8,071 nt of DNA from an uncultured Eubacteriales bacterium (GTDB taxonomy: Bacteria > Bacillota > Clostridia > Christensenellales > Christensenellaceae): positions 1-8,071 of the forward strand of contig USII01000041.1 in assembly GCA_900554725.1 (NCBI GenBank), given 5' to 3'. The notes below the pieces were generated by a model that saw only the letters and a list, made by a program, of their open reading frames with translations, made no database searches and had not been told where the DNA came from. Within the stretch, counting starts at the first letter, position 1; each line of letters starts with the position of its first letter. Both the position numbers and the translations under genes were made by a program. Shown in pieces: positions 5,553 through 8,071 of this stretch.

Positions 5553-6470
5553 ATGATTTACGCAATCTATCTCAACCCAACCATAGATAAAACCGTATAT
5601 CTCGACGAGTTAAAAATCGGCGGGACAAACCGGCCCGATACGGTTCTGACACAGGGCGGCGGCAAAGCTCTAAATCTGGCAGTTGTGGCCAGCCGTTTGG
5701 GCGCGGAAGCAGCTGTCAGCGGATTTCTTTGCTCTGAAGGGTGCAGCATGATTCGCTCTGCCCTCTCCGGGATTCCCTGCTATTTTATAGAGCAGCCTGG
5801 TCTGCCCCGCACCAATACGAAAATCTACGATCGCAGTGCGGCGCATATCACGGAAATCAACGAAGCCGGCCCTCTGTTTGAGCCGAGCGCCTATGCAGCC
5901 TTTGAACAAAACCTGCTTTCCCGCCTTTCCAGCGAGGATTTTGTTGTTCTGACTGGTTCTCTGCCCCGGGGCTGCGATCCGGCATACTATGGCGAGCTTA
6001 TTAAAAAGCTCCCCTGTCCTGCGGCGCTGGATGCCTCCGGCGCAGCGCTCACTTCGGGCATAACGGCCCATCCGGCAGTGATTAAGCCAAATACAGATGA
6101 GCTCGCCCAGCTTACCGGGAAAAACCTCACCAGCGTTGGGGATATCCTTGCGGCATGCCGCCAGCTGATACAAAGCGGCGTGAAAATCTGCGCGGTTTCT
6201 ATGGGAAAGGAGGGCGCCCTCATTACAGATGGAGCAAAAGCTTTCTTTGCACCAAGCGTCGTATCCAAGCCCGATTCCACCGTCGGCGCAGGGGATTCCA
6301 TGCTGGCCGGCATCCTGAGCATGCTGACGCGCGGCGGAGGGATAGAAGAGGCGCTGCGCCTGGGCACGGCGGCTGCCGCGGCAACCATTTCTCTGCCCGG
6401 CACCAATCTCGCCACCTTTGAGCTGACGCAGGAGTATCTCTTAAAAGTAACGACGAAAGAATTGGAGTAG
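5553..6470 (+). CDS. fruK: PfkB-family hexose-phosphate kinase, probably 1-phosphofructokinase
   Basis: The 305-residue product belongs to the FruK/LacC branch of the ribokinase fold, which phosphorylates fructose 1-phosphate (or tagatose 6-phosphate) with ATP. Visible motifs are LNPTIDKTVYLD (7-18), GGGKALNLAVVASRLG (35-50, first PfkB signature, with Ala where Gly is common), RTNTKIYD (86-93, sugar-phosphate contact), TGSLPRG (134-140), KPNTDELAQLTG (178-189) and STVGAGDSMLAG (242-253) with catalytic base Asp248. ATG 5553 follows GGAGG by four bases. It is the first gene of a pair with thrB, which starts seven bases after its TAG stop. No fructose PTS permease or DeoR-type FruR lies in the window, so FruK against LacC or another phosphosugar kinase cannot be settled by context. 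The gene symbol is therefore tentative. Confidence 0.83.
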   Translation: MIYAIYLNPTIDKTVYLDELKIGGTNRPDTVLTQGGGKALNLAVVASRLGAEAAVSGFLCSEGCSMIRSALSGIPCYFIEQPGLPRTNTKIYDRSAAHITEINEAGPLFEPSAYAAFEQNLLSRLSSEDFVVLTGSLPRGCDPAYYGELIKKLPCPAALDASGAALTSGITAHPAVIKPNTDELAQLTGKNLTSVGDILAACRQLIQSGVKICAVSMGKEGALITDGAKAFFAPSVVSKPDSTVGAGDSMLAGILSMLTRGGGIEEALRLGTAAAAATISLPGTNLATFELTQEYLLKVTTKELE

Positions 6471-6477
6471 CAAAACC

Positions 6478-7374
6478 ATGTGGAAAGCAAGTATCCCTGC
6501 CAGCAGCGGCAATATGGGCGTAGGTTTTGATTGTGCGGGCCTGGCCATCGCAATCCATAATTGTATCGACTTTGAAGCACGCGAAAGTGGGCTTATCATA
6601 GAGCAGAATGAGCCGACTCCCTACATTCCCTGCAATGAAAAGAATATGATTTTTCGCGCTGCAAAGTACACTGCCGATAAGCTTGGAAGAGAACTCCCCG
6701 GCCTTTATCTAAAGCAGTATAACGCCATTCCCTATACAAGGGGGATGGGGAGCTCTGCCGCATGCAGCGTCGGCGGAATTTTGATTGCCAATACCGTCTT
6801 AAATGCCAAACTCAATAAAGATGAAATCCTGGAAATCGCAACAGAGTTGGAGGGCCACCCGGATAATGCTGCGCCTGCCATTTTTGGCGGGGCCTGTGTC
6901 AGCGCAAAACACGCGGGCGGTATTTTAACGCGCTTCATCCCCATTCGGGAAGACCTGGCCCTTTGCCTGGCCATTCCCGCCTTTACACTTTCCACCAAAA
7001 AAGCTCGGAGTGTTCTTCCAAAACAGGTATCCACGGCAGATGCTGTCTCCAATATTTCCAGGATGGGGCTGCTCATCTCCTCCCTGTACAGCGGAGATTA
7101 TTCTGCGCTGCGCATCGCGCTGGACGATAAGCTGCATCAGCCCTACCGCAAAAAACTCATCCCGCATTTCGACGATGTTGTGCGCGCATTTTACGATTGC
7201 GGCGCATATGGGGCATGCCTCTCGGGCGCTGGGCCGACCATTCTCGCCTTTATCAATCGGGCAGATCGCGGCTTTGCAGAGCGTGTTGCACAAAAAGTCA
7301 AATCTCTTCCCGAAAGATGGGAAATTATTTCCAGCGATTTTGATCGCAGCGGCGCTACTGTGCGGGAAATTTAG
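6478..7374 (+). CDS. thrB: Homoserine kinase (GHMP family)
   Basis: It phosphorylates L-homoserine with ATP to O-phosphohomoserine, the substrate of threonine synthase. The 298-residue product has the usual length. GHMP motif 1 is IPASSGNMGVGFDCAG (6-21), motif 2 is the ATP loop RGMGSSAACSVGG (88-100) and motif 3 is LSGAGPTI (248-255). Homoserine-kinase blocks include EGHPDNAAPAIFGG (125-138), KKARSVLP (174-181) and LHQPYRKKLIPHF (219-231), which separate it from mevalonate or galactokinase relatives. ATG 6478 has GGAG (6464-6467) ten bases before it, inside the end of the preceding gene, so the two are very likely cotranscribed and perhaps coupled. The usual partners hom and thrC are not beside it in the window. 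No clear terminator follows its TAG. Confidence 0.94.
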   Translation: MWKASIPASSGNMGVGFDCAGLAIAIHNCIDFEARESGLIIEQNEPTPYIPCNEKNMIFRAAKYTADKLGRELPGLYLKQYNAIPYTRGMGSSAACSVGGILIANTVLNAKLNKDEILEIATELEGHPDNAAPAIFGGACVSAKHAGGILTRFIPIREDLALCLAIPAFTLSTKKARSVLPKQVSTADAVSNISRMGLLISSLYSGDYSALRIALDDKLHQPYRKKLIPHFDDVVRAFYDCGAYGACLSGAGPTILAFINRADRGFAERVAQKVKSLPERWEIISSDFDRSGATVREI

Positions 7375-7427
7375 AATTTTACATGCCAAGCATGCACGGC
7401 CTTTCTCGCCCTGCTTTAAAAAATTTC

Positions 7428-7460
7428 TTGCTTTTTCTCACAAATAGTGTAGGATAGAAT
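7428..7460 (+). promoter_or_regulatory. Possible promoter of the HTH-S24 regulator gene
   Basis: TTGCTT (7428-7433) stands 16 bp before TAGGAT (7450-7455), with TAGAAT (7455-7460) overlapping as an alternative -10. Both pairings are imperfect. I see no GAAC-N4-GTTC type SOS box near it. Confidence 0.33.
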
Positions 7461-7483
7461 GGAACGCAGGACAGGGGGCGCAT

Positions 7484-8071
7484 ATGTTCGATTCCATGCT
7501 TAAAAAACTAAGAAAATCCTCTGGCTATACGCAGGCACAGCTGGCAAAGAAAATTGGCGTAGCCACTTCCACAGTGGGTATGTGGGAAAGTGGGAGCCGC
7601 CGCCCGGATTATGATACTCTAAAAGTCATTGCCAAAGCGCTCGGAGTTTCCATGGGCTATCTTCTTGGAGAAGAAAGCGCTCCCTCCTCCGCCACACTGA
7701 TTCCAGTGGTCGCCAGCGTGCGCGCCGGGTTCGATGGCGGCATTTTGGAAGAACACCTCGGCTTAGAGCCCGCTTTTGGCATCGCAAATGCCGAGGAATA
7801 CCGCTATGTCCGTGTGCAGGGGGATTCCATGCTTCCCCAAATCGAAGAGGGGGATTTGGCCCTCGTTCACCTTCAAAGCGATGTGGAAAGCGGAGATTTA
7901 GCCGTCGTTATCGTAAATGGCGAAGATGCCATGATAAAAAAAGTAGTGAAGGAAAGCCAAGGAAGCATCGCCCTTGTTTCTATCAATCCAAATTATCCTC
8001 CCCGCAGGTTTTCCGGAAAATCCCTGGCTCAGCTTGTCATCTACGGAAAAATTCACGGGATTACCCGCTCT
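7484..8071 (+). CDS. XRE-family HTH / S24 self-cleaving repressor, partial at right edge
   Basis: The frame is open from ATG 7484 to the window end (196 residues, no stop yet) and is probably almost complete. Residues 5-62 form an XRE/Cro-CI helix-turn-helix (YTQAQLAKKIGVATSTVGMW at 15-34, then LGVSMGYLLG). Residues 73-196 form the S24 domain. The presumed self-cleavage bond is Ala81-Gly82 (VRAGF), the nucleophile is Ser115 in GDSM, and the base is Lys152 in AMIKKV. Ser-to-Lys spacing is 37, the same as in E. coli LexA (119 to 156), and cleavage site to Ser is 34 against 35. This is CI-like architecture rather than LexA, which has a winged helix. It probably represses a prophage, mobile element or stress gene set and is cut when RecA filaments form; the targets are not in the window. 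AGGGGG is a modest ribosome site. Confidence 0.9.
   Translation, partial: MFDSMLKKLRKSSGYTQAQLAKKIGVATSTVGMWESGSRRPDYDTLKVIAKALGVSMGYLLGEESAPSSATLIPVVASVRAGFDGGILEEHLGLEPAFGIANAEEYRYVRVQGDSMLPQIEEGDLALVHLQSDVESGDLAVVIVNGEDAMIKKVVKESQGSIALVSINPNYPPRRFSGKSLAQLVIYGKIHGITRS

Noticed and set aside
7385..7400. CATGC/GCATG hairpin after thrB as a terminator
   Set aside because: It has a five-pair stem with no T-run behind it, too weak to call.

Overview
The window reads as chromosome from a low-to-moderate GC Gram-positive bacterium, most likely a Firmicute of the Clostridia type. This is inferred from the strong purine-rich Shine-Dalgarno sites, sigma-A-like promoters, intrinsic terminators with T-runs, and gene families; I cannot name a genus. 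Codon use is standard: TAA, TAG and TGA all serve as stops and Trp is TGG. There is no sign of phage structural genes, IS elements, CRISPR arrays, rRNA or tRNA.

Layout, left to right. (1) A minus-strand gene cut by the left edge encodes a short protein with a LexA/CI-type S24 fold in which both catalytic positions are substituted. (2) Divergent from it, across 141 bp holding a promoter for each direction, is nnr, the bifunctional NAD(P)H-hydrate epimerase/dehydratase, ending in its own terminator. (3) About 320 bp without a confident gene follow, holding a tandem 10-bp repeat and a short minus-strand reading frame with a strong ribosome site and an early TGA. (4) Three minus-strand genes follow: a GNAT acetyltransferase and a Dabb-domain protein, joined stop-to-start as one operon with an extended -10 promoter, and upstream of them a paralogue of elongation factor G (EF-G2 type) with its own terminator. 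(5) A 303-bp divergent region separates the EF-G paralogue from a plus-strand pair, a PfkB-family sugar kinase (1-phosphofructokinase-like) and homoserine kinase ThrB, 7 bp apart. (6) An HTH-S24 repressor with an intact self-cleavage site and Ser/Lys dyad runs off the right edge.

Most of the content is housekeeping: metabolite repair, translation, sugar phosphate and threonine metabolism. The least ordinary elements are the catalytically substituted S24 protein at the left end, which aligns without gaps to the active S24 domain at the right end, and the pairing of a fructose-1-phosphate-type kinase with homoserine kinase. No wholly new multi-gene system is evident.
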